This document shows positions 31,556 through 40,733 of a stretch of 64,000 bases of DNA, one piece after another. The position numbers and the translations under genes were made by a program. The notes under the pieces are model-generated. The model was not told the DNA's origin. It saw only the letters and a program-made list of their open reading frames with translations, and searched no databases. Source of the DNA: Streptomyces olindensis (GTDB taxonomy: Bacteria > Actinomycetota > Actinomycetes > Streptomycetales > Streptomycetaceae); contig JJOH01000015.1 of NCBI GenBank assembly GCA_000696115.1, positions 124,001 through 188,000 on the forward strand, in the 5' to 3' direction. How positions within the stretch are numbered: position 1 is the stretch's first letter; each line of letters opens with the position of its first letter.

Positions 31556-32692
31556 TCAGACCGCCCGAAGCAAGGACGTCAGCTGCCCGTGCGCCCGGTC
31601 CCACCCCCATTCCCGCCGCACCCACGCGCGGCCCTTGCGGCCCATGTCCCGGGCCAGTCCGGTGTCGCCGAGGAGCAGTGCGAGCCGGTCGGCGAGCGCC
31701 CGTACGTCGTGGCCGTCGACCAGGTATCCGGTCTCCCCGTCCCGGACGGTGTCCGGTGCCCCGCCCGAGTCGCCGACGACGACGGGCAGTCCGGCCGCCG
31801 ACGCCTCCAGGAACACGATGCCGAGCCCCTCCACCTCCATGCCCGCCCGGCGCGTCCGGCACGGCATGGCGAAGACCTGGGCAGCAGCGTAGAAACCGGG
31901 CATGTCCTCGTGCGGATGACCACCGGCGAAGACGACCGCGTCCGCCACCCGCTCCTCGACCGCGAGCCGGTGCAGGGCCCGGGCGTGCGGGCCGTCCCCG
32001 ACCAGCAGCAGCACCACGCCGGGGATGCTGCCGCGCACCCCACGCAGGGCCCGTATCAGCGTGTCCTGGCCCTTGCGCGGAATGAGCCGGGCCGCGCACA
32101 GCACCACCGGCCGGTCGCCCAGTCCGTATCGCTCCCGGACCCGGACCCCCGCGGCCTCGGAGCCTTGGAAGACGTCGGCGTCCACACCGGGCGCCAGCCG
32201 CCGCATCCGCGCCGCCGCCTCCGGCCCGACCGCGGCGGCGATCCGCGCCCGGGTGTACGAGCCGAGGTACGTGACGCTGTCCACCCCGGCCCCGATCCGC
32301 CGCAGCAGCGCACGCGCCCCGGGGGTGCGCGCCCACCACACCTCGTGCCCGTGCGTGGTGGCCACCAGCCGCCGGACGTCCGTACGGCGGCGCAGCTCAC
32401 CCGCCATCAGCCCGAGCGGGGCGGCCGCCCCGAACCAGACGCTGTCGCAGTCGTGCGCGCGGGCCAGCTCGACCGCCCGGGCGGTGACCCGCCGGGTCGG
32501 CAGCAGCATCCCGGTGCGGTCCCGCACCACCGGGAACGGCAGCCGGGCGTCGTAGGCCCGGTCGCCCGGGGTACCGGAGGTGTAGACGGCGACCCGGTCG
32601 GCCGGGAAACGCGCCGTCACGGCGTGGACGAAGGTCTCGATGCCGCCCTGGCGGGGCGGGAAGTCGTTGGTGACGACGAGCGTGCGCGGCAT
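31556..32692 (-). CDS. GT4 glycosyltransferase, PimB-like
   Basis: GT-B fold retaining glycosyltransferase of 378 residues. The N-terminal acceptor loop NDFPPRQGGIETFV, HGHEVWWARTPG, and the C-terminal donor site GLGIVFLEASAAGLPVV (EX7E) resemble phosphatidylinositol-mannoside mannosyltransferases. PGVDADVF is another GT4 block. It would add mannose from GDP-mannose to a lipid or related acceptor at the inner membrane face. ATG 32692 lies 6 bases past the GT87 stop, so the two form an operon. Confidence 0.9.
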   Translation of the reverse strand: MPRTLVVTNDFPPRQGGIETFVHAVTARFPADRVAVYTSGTPGDRAYDARLPFPVVRDRTGMLLPTRRVTARAVELARAHDCDSVWFGAAAPLGLMAGELRRRTDVRRLVATTHGHEVWWARTPGARALLRRIGAGVDSVTYLGSYTRARIAAAVGPEAAARMRRLAPGVDADVFQGSEAAGVRVRERYGLGDRPVVLCAARLIPRKGQDTLIRALRGVRGSIPGVVLLLVGDGPHARALHRLAVEERVADAVVFAGGHPHEDMPGFYAAAQVFAMPCRTRRAGMEVEGLGIVFLEASAAGLPVVVGDSGGAPDTVRDGETGYLVDGHDVRALADRLALLLGDTGLARDMGRKGRAWVRREWGWDRAHGQLTSLLRAV

Positions 32693-32698
32693 GGTCGG

Positions 32699-34117
32699 TC
32701 AGTCCTCCAGCGGCTTCATGGCGAACAGGTGGTTGCGGTGCGCCGCGGTGACCCGGTCGCGCAGCAGGGAGGACGTCCAGCGCAGCGGACGCCCGGTCTC
32801 CGGGGGCGTGGCGAGTCGCGTGGGCACGGCACCTCCTGGCCGTGCCGTCCGGCGGCCGGCCTGCGCGAGCCGGAACCAGCCGAACAGCACCAGCGGGTAG
32901 ACGGCGTATCCGAAGCGGGTGGCGGGGATCAGGCACATGGCGATCCCGAGGCCCAGCGCCAGCCGGTCCGCCGCGGCGACGGTGGTGCGCGGCGGACGCG
33001 TCACGAGGGACACGGCCACCGCGACCGCGCTCAGCGCCAGCGCCGCCACCGCCAGGGCGAAGCCGCCCGGCACCCGGGTCGCCAGGAGGTGCCCCGGCAG
33101 CGGGCTGGTCGCCGGGGACGCGGTGCCGCCCTCGCCCAGCGGGAAGAGCAGCGCGTGCTCGGCGAACGCCCTCGGGTCGGCCAGCGCGACCGGCACCACG
33201 GCGAGCACACCGAGCGCGACGGCCGTGGCCCCGGCCCGTACGGCGGCCCGCCGCCCGGCGGTCACGGCGAGCAGGGCCAGCCCGACGGGCAGCAGCGGCC
33301 ACGCGGTCCACTTCAACGAGGCGGCGGCCCCCAGCGCGAGCCCGGCGGCGACGGGACGTCCGCGGCCCGCGAGGGCCAGCGCGAGGCACATCAGCGCGAT
33401 GACGGGCAGATCCACACCCCCGACGGCGAGGGGGAGGGCTGCGGCGGGGGTGGCGGCGAGCCAGAGGAGGGCCTGGCCCGGGGTGGGGCTGCGGCGGGCG
33501 TTGTTCAGGGTCCCGGGACCACCGGAGCCACGGCACACCGCGGCCGCCAGCCCCATGGCCCCGAGCGAGACCACCGCGAACCACACCCGGCCGTCCGCGA
33601 GCGGGACGTCGCCGAGGACGGCCCGGGGCAGTCCGAAGAGCGCCATGCCCGGCAAGTACGGGTTGTAGTCGCCGAGTCGGTCCGGGTGGGGCACGTACGG
33701 CGTGCCGGAGTCCAGCAGCAGGCCACCGGACCGCTCCACGACCGCGACCTCCATCTGGCACCGCCCGTGGGCGACCAGGAACACCAGCGGCACCAGGACC
33801 GACCCGGCCGCGGCAACGGCCGCGCTCGTCCGCCCCCAGGCCCGTGCGGAGCGGTGCGCGACGAGCCCGGCGAGCCCGTACCCGACGGCGGCGCAGGCGC
33901 CCCAGACCCGGTGCGGCGTGATCGTCGTCCACAGGCACAGCAGCAGCGCGAACACCGCGCAGGCCGCCCAGCAGGCGGTCTCCCAGCGCCGGGCGGAGCC
34001 GCGGCACCGGGGCCGCACGGGGGAGACCGGCACCGGAGCCGGACGCGGCGGGTGCGTACGCACGGCCGCCACCGAGGAGGTCGGCACATCGACCGGTCCC
34101 CGCCAAAGCTCCTGCAT
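32699..34117 (-). CDS. GT87/DUF2029 membrane mannosyltransferase
   Basis: An integral membrane protein of 472 residues with about ten helices, of the GT87 (DUF2029) family, whose studied mycobacterial members use polyprenyl-phosphomannose on the outer membrane face. The conserved loop acid lies in the first large loop (SGTPYVPHPDRLGDYNPYLPG), and SLKWTAWPLLPVGL is a family block. ATG 34117 follows GGGGGAG; an in-frame ATG at 34141 is less likely. Paired with the downstream GT4 gene, it suggests assembly of a mannosylated lipid or polysaccharide. Confidence 0.88.
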   Translation of the reverse strand: MQELWRGPVDVPTSSVAAVRTHPPRPAPVPVSPVRPRCRGSARRWETACWAACAVFALLLCLWTTITPHRVWGACAAVGYGLAGLVAHRSARAWGRTSAAVAAAGSVLVPLVFLVAHGRCQMEVAVVERSGGLLLDSGTPYVPHPDRLGDYNPYLPGMALFGLPRAVLGDVPLADGRVWFAVVSLGAMGLAAAVCRGSGGPGTLNNARRSPTPGQALLWLAATPAAALPLAVGGVDLPVIALMCLALALAGRGRPVAAGLALGAAASLKWTAWPLLPVGLALLAVTAGRRAAVRAGATAVALGVLAVVPVALADPRAFAEHALLFPLGEGGTASPATSPLPGHLLATRVPGGFALAVAALALSAVAVAVSLVTRPPRTTVAAADRLALGLGIAMCLIPATRFGYAVYPLVLFGWFRLAQAGRRTARPGGAVPTRLATPPETGRPLRWTSSLLRDRVTAAHRNHLFAMKPLED

Positions 34118-34285
34118 CCCGCTCCCCCTGTCAGCCGGCACTCGTGTCGGCCAGTCTTCGCAAGGAGCGGACGAGAAGCGTCACACCGGATTCCGATCCT
34201 GGGCGTCAACCCGTGGTACTCACCCGGCACTTGAGTCAACCCGTACGGTGACGCGGCCGGAACGCCCGCGGCCGACAATGTGGGC

Positions 34286-35521
34286 ATGCGTCAGTCGCCG
34301 TCCCTGCGCCCCACCGCCTGGTCGCGCTCGCCCCGCTACCCGTACGTCACCGGCGTCCTGCTGGTCGTCCTGGCCGCGGCCGAGGTCCTGCACTCCCGCG
34401 TCACCTCGACGACGGTCCTGGCGACCCTGCCCTTCGTGGTGCCGCCGCTCTTCTGGCGCCGGCGCGAGCCCCGCGTCGGACTCCTGGTGGTGCCCGCCGC
34501 GCTGCTGAACTTCCTCTTCCGCCCCGAGCTGCTGATGACGGTCGCGGTGGCCGGGGTCATGGGCCTCTACTCGCTCGCCCGCCACCGCGTCCTGCACCCC
34601 GCCGTGCTGAGCACGGCCGCGATCACCGGCGCGCTCCTCGTCAACGCGGGCCACGTGGCGATGGGCGTGTACGACCTCGGGGGCCGGGCGCCCGCCGTCG
34701 GCGCCGACGGCTCGCTGTCGTACTTCACGGAGTCCTTCGTCCTGGCCGTGGGCGTGGTGGCGACGGTCGGCGTCGCGGACGCCTTCCGCAGCCGGGAGGA
34801 GTCACGGCAGGCCCGGGAGGCCGCCCAGCGGGAGCTGATCGCCATGGAGCGCCGGCACGCCGCCGCACAGGAACGGGCCGCCATAGCACGGGAGTTGCAC
34901 GACATCGTGGCGCACTCGGTGTCCGTGATCGCCGTCCGGGCGGAGAGCGCCACGTACACCACGCCCGACCTGTCCCCGCCCGCCCGCGACGGCTTCCAGC
35001 AGATCGCCGCCTCGGCCCGCTCGGCCCTGACGGAACTGCGCCAACTGCTCAGCGTGCTGCGCGCGGACGACACCACCGAGGACGCCCCCGTCCTCCCGCA
35101 GCCGACCCTGGACTCCCTCGACGCGCTGCTGGAGGCCCACCGCTCGGGCGGCGGGGAGGTCACCCTCCACACGGAGGGCACCCGCTCCCCGCTCCTCCCC
35201 CCGTCCCTCGAACTCACCGCCTACCGCATCGTCCAGGAGGCCCTGACCAACGCCCGCCGCCATGCCCGCGGCGCCGCGGTCGACATCCGCCTCGCCTTCG
35301 CGGACGACGAGGTCCGCCTCCGGATCACCGACGACGGCCCGGGCCCCCAGGGATCCCCGCAGGACTCGGGCGGGCACGGCTTGAGCGGCATGCGGGAGCG
35401 TGCGAACCTGGTCGGCGGACGTCTGACCTGCGGGCCGGCCGGTCCCGGGGGCGGCTTCCTCGTCGAGGCCGAACTCCCGGTGCGGGCCGGGGTGAAGAGC
35501 TTCGCGGAGGGTGTGTCGTGA
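34286..35521 (+). CDS. DesK/NarL-type sensor histidine kinase
   Basis: A 411-residue kinase with about five membrane helices (residues 18-165) and a short outer loop (GGRAPAVGADGSLSYF). A coiled coil precedes HisKA_3 with IARELHDIVAHSVSVIAVRAE. The ATPase domain has RIVQEALTNARRHA, TDDGPGP and GHGLSGMRERANLVGG. ATG 34286 (or GTG 34280) has no clear ribosome site, so the mRNA may be leaderless. Stop overlaps the response regulator as GTGA. Confidence 0.92.
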   Translation: MRQSPSLRPTAWSRSPRYPYVTGVLLVVLAAAEVLHSRVTSTTVLATLPFVVPPLFWRRREPRVGLLVVPAALLNFLFRPELLMTVAVAGVMGLYSLARHRVLHPAVLSTAAITGALLVNAGHVAMGVYDLGGRAPAVGADGSLSYFTESFVLAVGVVATVGVADAFRSREESRQAREAAQRELIAMERRHAAAQERAAIARELHDIVAHSVSVIAVRAESATYTTPDLSPPARDGFQQIAASARSALTELRQLLSVLRADDTTEDAPVLPQPTLDSLDALLEAHRSGGGEVTLHTEGTRSPLLPPSLELTAYRIVQEALTNARRHARGAAVDIRLAFADDEVRLRITDDGPGPQGSPQDSGGHGLSGMRERANLVGGRLTCGPAGPGGGFLVEAELPVRAGVKSFAEGVS

Positions 35522-36210
35522 CGGCGGGGGAACCGATCCGCGCGATCGTGGCCGACGACCAGGCGGTGGTACGGACCGGCTTCGTGAACCTGCTGTCCAC
35601 ACAGGCCGACATCGACGTCGTCGGCGAGGCGGAGGACGGCGAACAGGCGGTCGCCCTCGCGCTCACCCACCGCCCGGACATCGCGCTCCTCGACATCCGC
35701 ATGCCGAAACTGGACGGCATCCGGGCCGCGCGCACGATCCTGCGGGAGACCGAGGGCGGCACGAAGGCGCTGATGCTCACCACCTTCGACCTCGACCAGT
35801 ACGTCTTCGACGCCCTCGCGGCCGGTGCCAGCGGCTTCCTCCTGAAGGACGCGACCTTCCCCGAACTCCTGCACGCCGTGCGGGTGGTGGCCGCCGGCGA
35901 CGCCATGCTCGCCCCCGGCATCACCCGCCGCCTGATCGCCGAGTTCGCCCCCCGCCGCCCGGTCACCGCCCCCAGGACCCTCCTGGACCGCCTCACCGCC
36001 CGCGAGATCGAGGTCCTCCTCCTGATCGCCCAGGGCCTGTCCAACGCGGACATCGCCGACCGCCTCACCATCACCGACCACACGGTCAAGACCCACATCA
36101 ACCGCCTGTTCACCAAGCTGGAACTACGCGACCGGGCGCAGGCGGTGATCGTGGCGTACGAGGCGGGGCTGGTGACGCCGGGGGAGGGTGGCGAGAGCGT
36201 GTCTCATTGA
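35518..36210 (+). CDS. NarL-type response regulator
   Basis: A 230-residue regulator. Receiver motifs are IVADDQAVVR, IALLDIRMPKLDG, LMLTTFD and FLLKD. The HTH is LTAREIEVLLLIAQGLSNAD with TDHTVKTHINRLFTKL. It is coupled to the kinase by GTGA. Targets unknown; the adjacent glycosyltransferase operon is divergent from this pair and is a candidate. Confidence 0.94.
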   Translation: MTAGEPIRAIVADDQAVVRTGFVNLLSTQADIDVVGEAEDGEQAVALALTHRPDIALLDIRMPKLDGIRAARTILRETEGGTKALMLTTFDLDQYVFDALAAGASGFLLKDATFPELLHAVRVVAAGDAMLAPGITRRLIAEFAPRRPVTAPRTLLDRLTAREIEVLLLIAQGLSNADIADRLTITDHTVKTHINRLFTKLELRDRAQAVIVAYEAGLVTPGEGGESVSH

Positions 36211-36232
36211 CGTCCGGCTTTCCTTGGAGGGT

Positions 36233-36784
36233 TCAGCGATCGCCGTGGCTCGGCATCCCCAGGTCGGCACGCATCGAATTGCGCATCTCGCGAACCTCGC
36301 TCCGGCTTCGCTCGACCCTGGTTCTCACCTCGTCAAGGACCGCGGTTTCACCGCTTTCCTCAAACTTCATCATCAGCCTGTGAATCGCGTACAGGTTGTT
36401 CAGGAAATTGCTGGCGATCTCCAGCGACTCCTCGGATCCAAAAAGCTGAGCCTCGGAATAGGCGTCTCGTGCAGCATTTCGCGCCTCATCCTCCTGTTCC
36501 GGGTCTACGGCGAAACTCGTACCCTCGGCCAGATTCCGGAAATGGCGCTGCAGAAGGGACTGGAAGGCTCGGGCGGTTCTGTTGAGCTCAATGTATGCGG
36601 CCTTCATCTCGGAGCTCCGATGCCGGTGCTGCTCGGCGGCCATACTCGCTCGCCACTGACGCTCCATATGCTCCAGCTCCGCCATCTTCACCTTGCGAGA
36701 CCCGTAGTTGGCGAGCGCACCGGACGCCACCGTCCCCAGCACACCGGCGACAGCCACCAGGAGGGTGGCCTGCGAAGCATCCAT
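36233..36784 (-). CDS. Hypothetical membrane-tethered coiled-coil protein
   Basis: A 183-residue protein of no recognised family. Residues 5-25 are one hydrophobic helix (ATLLVAVAGVLGTVASGALA). The rest is highly charged and helical (AELEHMERQWRASMAAEQHRHRS, then ARAFQSLLQRHF and SEVREMRNSMRADLG), probably a coiled coil in the cytoplasm. Base composition is lower in GC and codon use less biased than its neighbours, suggesting recent acquisition. It starts 9 bases downstream of the DUF397 gene on the same strand, so they may be co-transcribed. Function unknown. Confidence 0.75.
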   Translation of the reverse strand: MDASQATLLVAVAGVLGTVASGALANYGSRKVKMAELEHMERQWRASMAAEQHRHRSSEMKAAYIELNRTARAFQSLLQRHFRNLAEGTSFAVDPEQEDEARNAARDAYSEAQLFGSEESLEIASNFLNNLYAIHRLMMKFEESGETAVLDEVRTRVERSRSEVREMRNSMRADLGMPSHGDR

Positions 36785-36793
36785 GGGAAGACC

Positions 36794-36994
36794 CTAGACC
36801 CTCCTCGCGGTGATGTACTCGACAAACACCAGCCAGGCACTTTCGGTGGCGTGGATCAACCCTCCGCCATCGTCCTTCGAGTCGCGGATCAACATCCCTT
36901 TCGCGACCTGAAGGCACTCGACACAGTTCTCCTCGGCTCCGCTTGCGCTGCTCTTACGCCAAGATATCTCCGACGTCGCCACCGCAACCACCAC
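36794..36994 (-). CDS. DUF397 protein
   Basis: Small DUF397 protein of up to 66 residues, showing the family pattern: ISWRKSSASG, ENCVECLQV, MLIRDSKDDGGG and SAWLVFVEYI. In Streptomyces DUF397 genes usually follow an XRE regulator (as in BldB/AbaA-like loci), but none is next to this one. Three in-frame GTG codons (36994, 36991, 36982) could start it. A good -35/-10 pair lies 32-60 bases upstream. Lower GC than the surroundings. Confidence 0.88.
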   Translation of the reverse strand: MVVAVATSEISWRKSSASGAEENCVECLQVAKGMLIRDSKDDGGGLIHATESAWLVFVEYITARRV

Positions 36995-37025
36995 CTACTT
37001 TTTGACTTGTTGATCCCCTGGCGCT

Positions 37026-37054
37026 TTTATAGCATCGACTTCCCTTACTGTCAC
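37026..37054 (-). promoter_or_regulatory. Promoter of the DUF397 gene
   Basis: On the minus strand, GTGACA (37054-37049), a 17-base spacer and TATAAA (37031-37026) form an unusually good housekeeping promoter. TGTCAC-N10-GTGACA (37049-37070) is a perfect inverted repeat overlapping the -35, a possible operator. Confidence 0.6.
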
Positions 37055-37179
37055 GCGCGCAAAAGTGACACATTTTCGCAAGGAACTCGCCATCCTGGTT
37101 TCGAAAAGCTCCGCACTCGACTCCACTATCTGGCTGCGCTCGGCCCCGACCTGCCTCAGCACCAGCTCCGGACGATCCC

Positions 37180-38247
37180 TCACCTCGAGGACCCCGGCGC
37201 CCCCGTGCTCGCCCTCCGGACCAGCCGGGTCGGCACCAGCGTCGTCCCGTGCTCCGTCCCGTCCTGCCGCATCTTGCTCAGGACCCCCTCCACGCACAGC
37301 CGTCCCACCTCGGCGAAGTCCTGGTGGATCGTGGTGAGGGGCGGGAGGAAGGACGCGGACTCGGGGATGTCGTCGAAGCCGACGACGCTGATGTCGTCGG
37401 GGACGCGGCGGCCCCGTTCGTGCAGGGCCCGGAGGAGGCCCAGGGCCATCTGGTCGTTGGCCGCGAACACCGCCGTGCAGTCCGGCTCGTCGGCCAGGCG
37501 GAGGCCGGCCCGGTAGCCGGACTCGGCCGACCAGTCGCCGCGGACCGGGGGCGGCGGGGTGCGGCCCGCCTCGGTGAGCGTGGCGTGCCAGGCGTTGGCG
37601 CGGCGCTGGGCGGCGAAGGAGCCCTCGGGGCCCGCCAGGTGCCACACCGTGTCGTGACCGAGGTCCAGCAGGTGCCGTACGGCGTCCCGGGCGCCGCCCG
37701 CCTGGTCGGTGTCGACGACGGTGTAGCGGTCGCCGGCGTCGGAGTCGGCCACGACGACCTGCACCCCGGGCGGCAGCGAGACCGTCGCCGCGTCGAGCAG
37801 GTGGATCTCCATGATGACGATGACGGCGTCGACCGCGAGTTCCCCGAGGCGTGAGAAGGCGCCGTTGACCTCGTCCTGGGTGGGGACGGCCACGGGCAGC
37901 AGCGTGACGGCGTAACCGTGCTGGGCCGCCGACGTGGCGATGGCCTCCAGGGTGCGGATGTTGCCCATGGTGGACAGGGAGAAGGTGATCACGCCGAGGG
38001 TGCGGAACTCGCCGCGGCGCAGCGCGCGTGCCGCGCTGTTGGGCCGGTAGCCCAGCTCCCGCATGGCGGCCAGGACCTGTCGGCGGGTGTCCTCGGTGAC
38101 GCCGGGGAAGCCGTTGGAGACCCGGGAGACCGTCTGGGAGGACACACCCGCGAGCTGGGCGACGTCCGCCATGGACGCGCCCTGGCGAGGGCGGGCCGCA
38201 CGCCTTCTCGTACGGCTCGTGCCCCCCGACACGCTCTCGCCGTCCAC
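37180..38247 (-). CDS. LacI-family regulator of the GH30 gene
   Basis: LacI/GalR repressor of about 355 residues. The HTH MADVAQLAGVSSQTVSRVSNG (residue 26 on) and the hinge ARALRRGEFRTLG are followed by the sugar-binding core (LGVITFSLSTMGNIRTLEAI, VFAANDQMALGLLRAL, VVGFDDIPESASFLPPLTT). The start is uncertain: GTG at 38247 or 38256 gives a short basic leader, and the ATG at 38172 begins the HTH itself. It is divergent from the galactanase, with a perfect palindromic operator between. Longer open frames on this strand are shadows. Confidence 0.9.
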   Translation of the reverse strand: MDGESVSGGTSRTRRRAARPRQGASMADVAQLAGVSSQTVSRVSNGFPGVTEDTRRQVLAAMRELGYRPNSAARALRRGEFRTLGVITFSLSTMGNIRTLEAIATSAAQHGYAVTLLPVAVPTQDEVNGAFSRLGELAVDAVIVIMEIHLLDAATVSLPPGVQVVVADSDAGDRYTVVDTDQAGGARDAVRHLLDLGHDTVWHLAGPEGSFAAQRRANAWHATLTEAGRTPPPPVRGDWSAESGYRAGLRLADEPDCTAVFAANDQMALGLLRALHERGRRVPDDISVVGFDDIPESASFLPPLTTIHQDFAEVGRLCVEGVLSKMRQDGTEHGTTLVPTRLVRRASTGAPGSSR

Positions 38248-38355
38248 GGTGCCCACCTGCCCCTCGCTGCCCTCGCCGCCCGGCTGCCGCGGATTTCGGT
38301 CCGGAACGACTCCTTGACCCCTGAGATTCGGACAGTGTAGACATCCCGCCAGTGG

Positions 38356-38371
38356 ATGTTTACGTAAACAT
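38356..38371. promoter_or_regulatory. LacI-type palindromic operator
   Basis: ATGTTTACGTAAACAT is a perfect 16-bp palindrome with a central CG, the form expected for LacI/GalR proteins. It lies 117 bases before the GH30 start and 109 bases before the LacI start. Confidence 0.8.
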
Positions 38372-38487
38372 TGCCTAGTCGAAATCGTACGAGAAGCCGC
38401 CAAACCAGTACCACTCGCACCCCCGTAGACCCCGATCTCTGTGTCCCGCCGGGACGCGCGGCACGCAGAAGAGCTGGAGTACTCGAG

Positions 38488-40536
38488 ATGGCACACCGCA
38501 CCCGCAAGAGAAGGCTCCTCGGGGCCATCGGCGTCACGGCCCTGGCGACCGGAACCGTCCTGGCCACGACGACCCTGCCGGCCGCGCACGCCGATTCCGC
38601 GGTCCAGGCCGCCGGGGTCACGGTCCGGCCGGACCCCTCCTACTCGGGGGAGAAGTTCGAGGGCTGGGGCACGAGCCTGGTCTGGTTCGCCAACGCCACC
38701 GGCGACTACCCGCCCGCGATCCGCGAGAAGCTCTACAAGCTCCTCTTCGGCGACGAGGGCCTCGCCCTGAACATCGCCCGCTACAACATCGGCGGCGGCA
38801 ACGCCCCGGACGTCAAGGACTACCTGCGCGCGGGCGGCGCGGTCGAGGGCTGGTGGAAGGCCCCGGCGGGCACCACCCGCGAGGACGTCGACTGGTGGGA
38901 CGCCGAGGACCCGGCGGACTGGAACAAGAACGCCGACAAGACGCAGCGCTGGTGGGTCGACCGCATCAAGAAGGACATCACCCACTGGGAGACCTTCAGC
39001 AACTCCCCGCCCTGGTTCATGACCGAGAGCGGCTACGTCTCCGGCAACTTCGACGCCGGCAAGGACCAGCTGAAGCCCGAGTCCGTCGAGGACTTCGCCA
39101 AGTATCTGGTGGGCGCGACCGAGCGTCTGGAGAAGGCGCACGGCATCAAGGTCGACACCCTCGACCCGTTCAACGAGCCGAACACCAACTACTGGGGCAC
39201 CAAGCTCGGCCCGGACGGCGAGCCGACCGGCGGCCGCCAGGAGGGCGCCCACATGGGCCCCGAACTCCAGCAGAAGGTGCTGCGCGCGCTGGCCCCGGTC
39301 CTGGAGAAGTCCCGGAGCGACGCGGAGATATCCGCGATGGACGAGACCAACCCCGGCACGTTCGCCACCAACTGGAACTCCTACCCCCAGGAGGTCCGCG
39401 ACCTGGTCGACCAGATGAACGTCCACACCTACGGCACCGGCCAGCGCACCACGGTCCGCGACCTCGCCAAGGCCGCCGACAAGCCGCTGTGGATGAGCGA
39501 GGTCGAGGGCGACTGGGGCGACGGCCAGAGCTTCACCGACATGCGGCCCGGCCTCGGCCTCGCCCAGCGCATCGTCGACGACCTGCGCGAACTGGAGCCC
39601 AAGGCCTGGGTGTTCTGGCAGCCCGTCGAGGACTACGACAACATGAAGCCGGGCGGCGAGTCCGCGAAGGGCGGCAACTGGGGCGAGATCCAGCTCCCGT
39701 TCAGCTGCACCTCCAAGGACACCCTGGAGACCTGCCCGATCTACACGAACACCAAGTTCGACACGGCCCGCAACTTCACGCACTTCATCAAGCCCGGCGA
39801 CCGGCTGATCAAGACGAACGACACGTCCAGCACCGCGGCGATCTCCCGCAAGGGTGACGCGGCGACGGTCGTCCACGTCAACAGCGCCACCGAGGCCCGC
39901 GAGGTCACGCTCGACCTGTCGAAGTTCGGCCGGGTCTCCTCCCGAGCCACCGTCACCCCGGTGGTGACCAGCGCCGACGGCAAGCTGGAGAAGCAGAAGG
40001 CCGTCGCAGTCACCGGCAAGCAGGCCACGCTCACCGTGCCCGCCCAGTCGGTGACGTCGTTCCTCGTCAAGGGCGTGTCCGGGGTCGCCAAGGACGCGGC
40101 CGAGCTGCGCAAGGGCCACACCTACCGCCTGACGGGCGTCCAGAGCGGCAAGGACCTCACGATCGCGGACAACGGCACGGGCCTCGTCATCCGGGGCGCG
40201 TCCGCCGACCCGGCCGGCCGGCAGTGGACGGTGGAGCAGATCCGCGGCGCCGACAACCGCAAGCGGTACGTCCTCACGGAGGCGTCCTCGGACAAGCGCC
40301 TGGCCGTCCGGAACGGCGCGCTGGTGGCGGAGCCCGACGAGGGCCGCCGCGACAAGGCCACCGAGTGGATCATGTCGACGACCGGCGACGGCACCTGGAC
40401 CCTGGTCAACGCCGCGACCGGCCAACTCCCCGACGTCTCCGGCCAGTCCACGAACGAGGGCGCGTCCGTGGGCCTCTGGCAGCCGAACTCCGGGGCGAAC
40501 CAGCGCTGGAAGGTGACGGAGGTGACGGGCGGCTAG
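38488..40536 (+). CDS. Secreted GH30 endo-beta-1,6-galactanase-like enzyme with ricin-type domain
   Basis: Exported glycoside hydrolase of 682 residues. Signal peptide MAHRTRKRRLLGAIG and on, cleaved near AAHA. The GH30 barrel (residues about 40-400) has FEGWGTSLVWFA, NIARYNIGGGN, the acid/base Glu in DPFNEPNTNYW and the nucleophile Glu in PLWMSEVEGDW. A beta-sandwich follows, then a C-terminal RICIN/CBM13-like domain (LVNAATGQLPDVSG, VGLWQPNSGANQRWKV). It resembles Streptomyces beta-1,6-galactanases acting on arabinogalactan side chains. ATG 38488 follows CTGGAG. Regulated by the divergent LacI protein. Confidence 0.9.
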   Translation: MAHRTRKRRLLGAIGVTALATGTVLATTTLPAAHADSAVQAAGVTVRPDPSYSGEKFEGWGTSLVWFANATGDYPPAIREKLYKLLFGDEGLALNIARYNIGGGNAPDVKDYLRAGGAVEGWWKAPAGTTREDVDWWDAEDPADWNKNADKTQRWWVDRIKKDITHWETFSNSPPWFMTESGYVSGNFDAGKDQLKPESVEDFAKYLVGATERLEKAHGIKVDTLDPFNEPNTNYWGTKLGPDGEPTGGRQEGAHMGPELQQKVLRALAPVLEKSRSDAEISAMDETNPGTFATNWNSYPQEVRDLVDQMNVHTYGTGQRTTVRDLAKAADKPLWMSEVEGDWGDGQSFTDMRPGLGLAQRIVDDLRELEPKAWVFWQPVEDYDNMKPGGESAKGGNWGEIQLPFSCTSKDTLETCPIYTNTKFDTARNFTHFIKPGDRLIKTNDTSSTAAISRKGDAATVVHVNSATEAREVTLDLSKFGRVSSRATVTPVVTSADGKLEKQKAVAVTGKQATLTVPAQSVTSFLVKGVSGVAKDAAELRKGHTYRLTGVQSGKDLTIADNGTGLVIRGASADPAGRQWTVEQIRGADNRKRYVLTEASSDKRLAVRNGALVAEPDEGRRDKATEWIMSTTGDGTWTLVNAATGQLPDVSGQSTNEGASVGLWQPNSGANQRWKVTEVTGG

Positions 40537-40565
40537 TCCCCCGCCCCTCACTCAGGGCCTGATCC

Positions 40566-40612
40566 GACGCCCCCGTCCCTGCCGCCGTGTCCGCGGCCGG
40601 GCCGGGGGCGTC
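40566..40612 (+). terminator. Terminator after the GH30 gene
   Basis: GACGCCCCCG (40566-40575) pairs with CGGGGGCGTC (40603-40612), with further GC-rich pairing inside, about 30 bases past the stop. Confidence 0.65.
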
Positions 40613-40621
40613 GTGCTGCAC

Positions 40622-40675
40622 GGTCGGCCCGACGCGGGTCGGTCGGCCCGACGCGGCTCGGTCGGCGCGGGTCGG
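40622..40675. repeat. 19-bp tandem repeat
   Basis: GGTCGGCCCGACGCGGGTC (40622-40640) is repeated with one change at 40641-40659, followed by a partial third copy. It lies in the gap between GH30 and the convergent secreted-protein gene, with no coding role seen. Confidence 0.65.
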
Positions 40676-40733
40676 CCGGGCATCCCCTGGCGGAACAAGG
40701 CCGGGCCGGACCGCCGCCGGTCGCGATCCCGTG

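Noticed and set aside
31424..34234. Long plus-strand open frame opposite the glycosyltransferase genes
   Set aside because: Low-complexity shadow with no recognisable domain; the minus-strand genes have complete family motifs.
37180..40551. Long minus-strand open frame opposite the GH30 gene, ending in the LacI gene
   Set aside because: Only the LacI part has domain structure; the upstream part is antisense to GH30.
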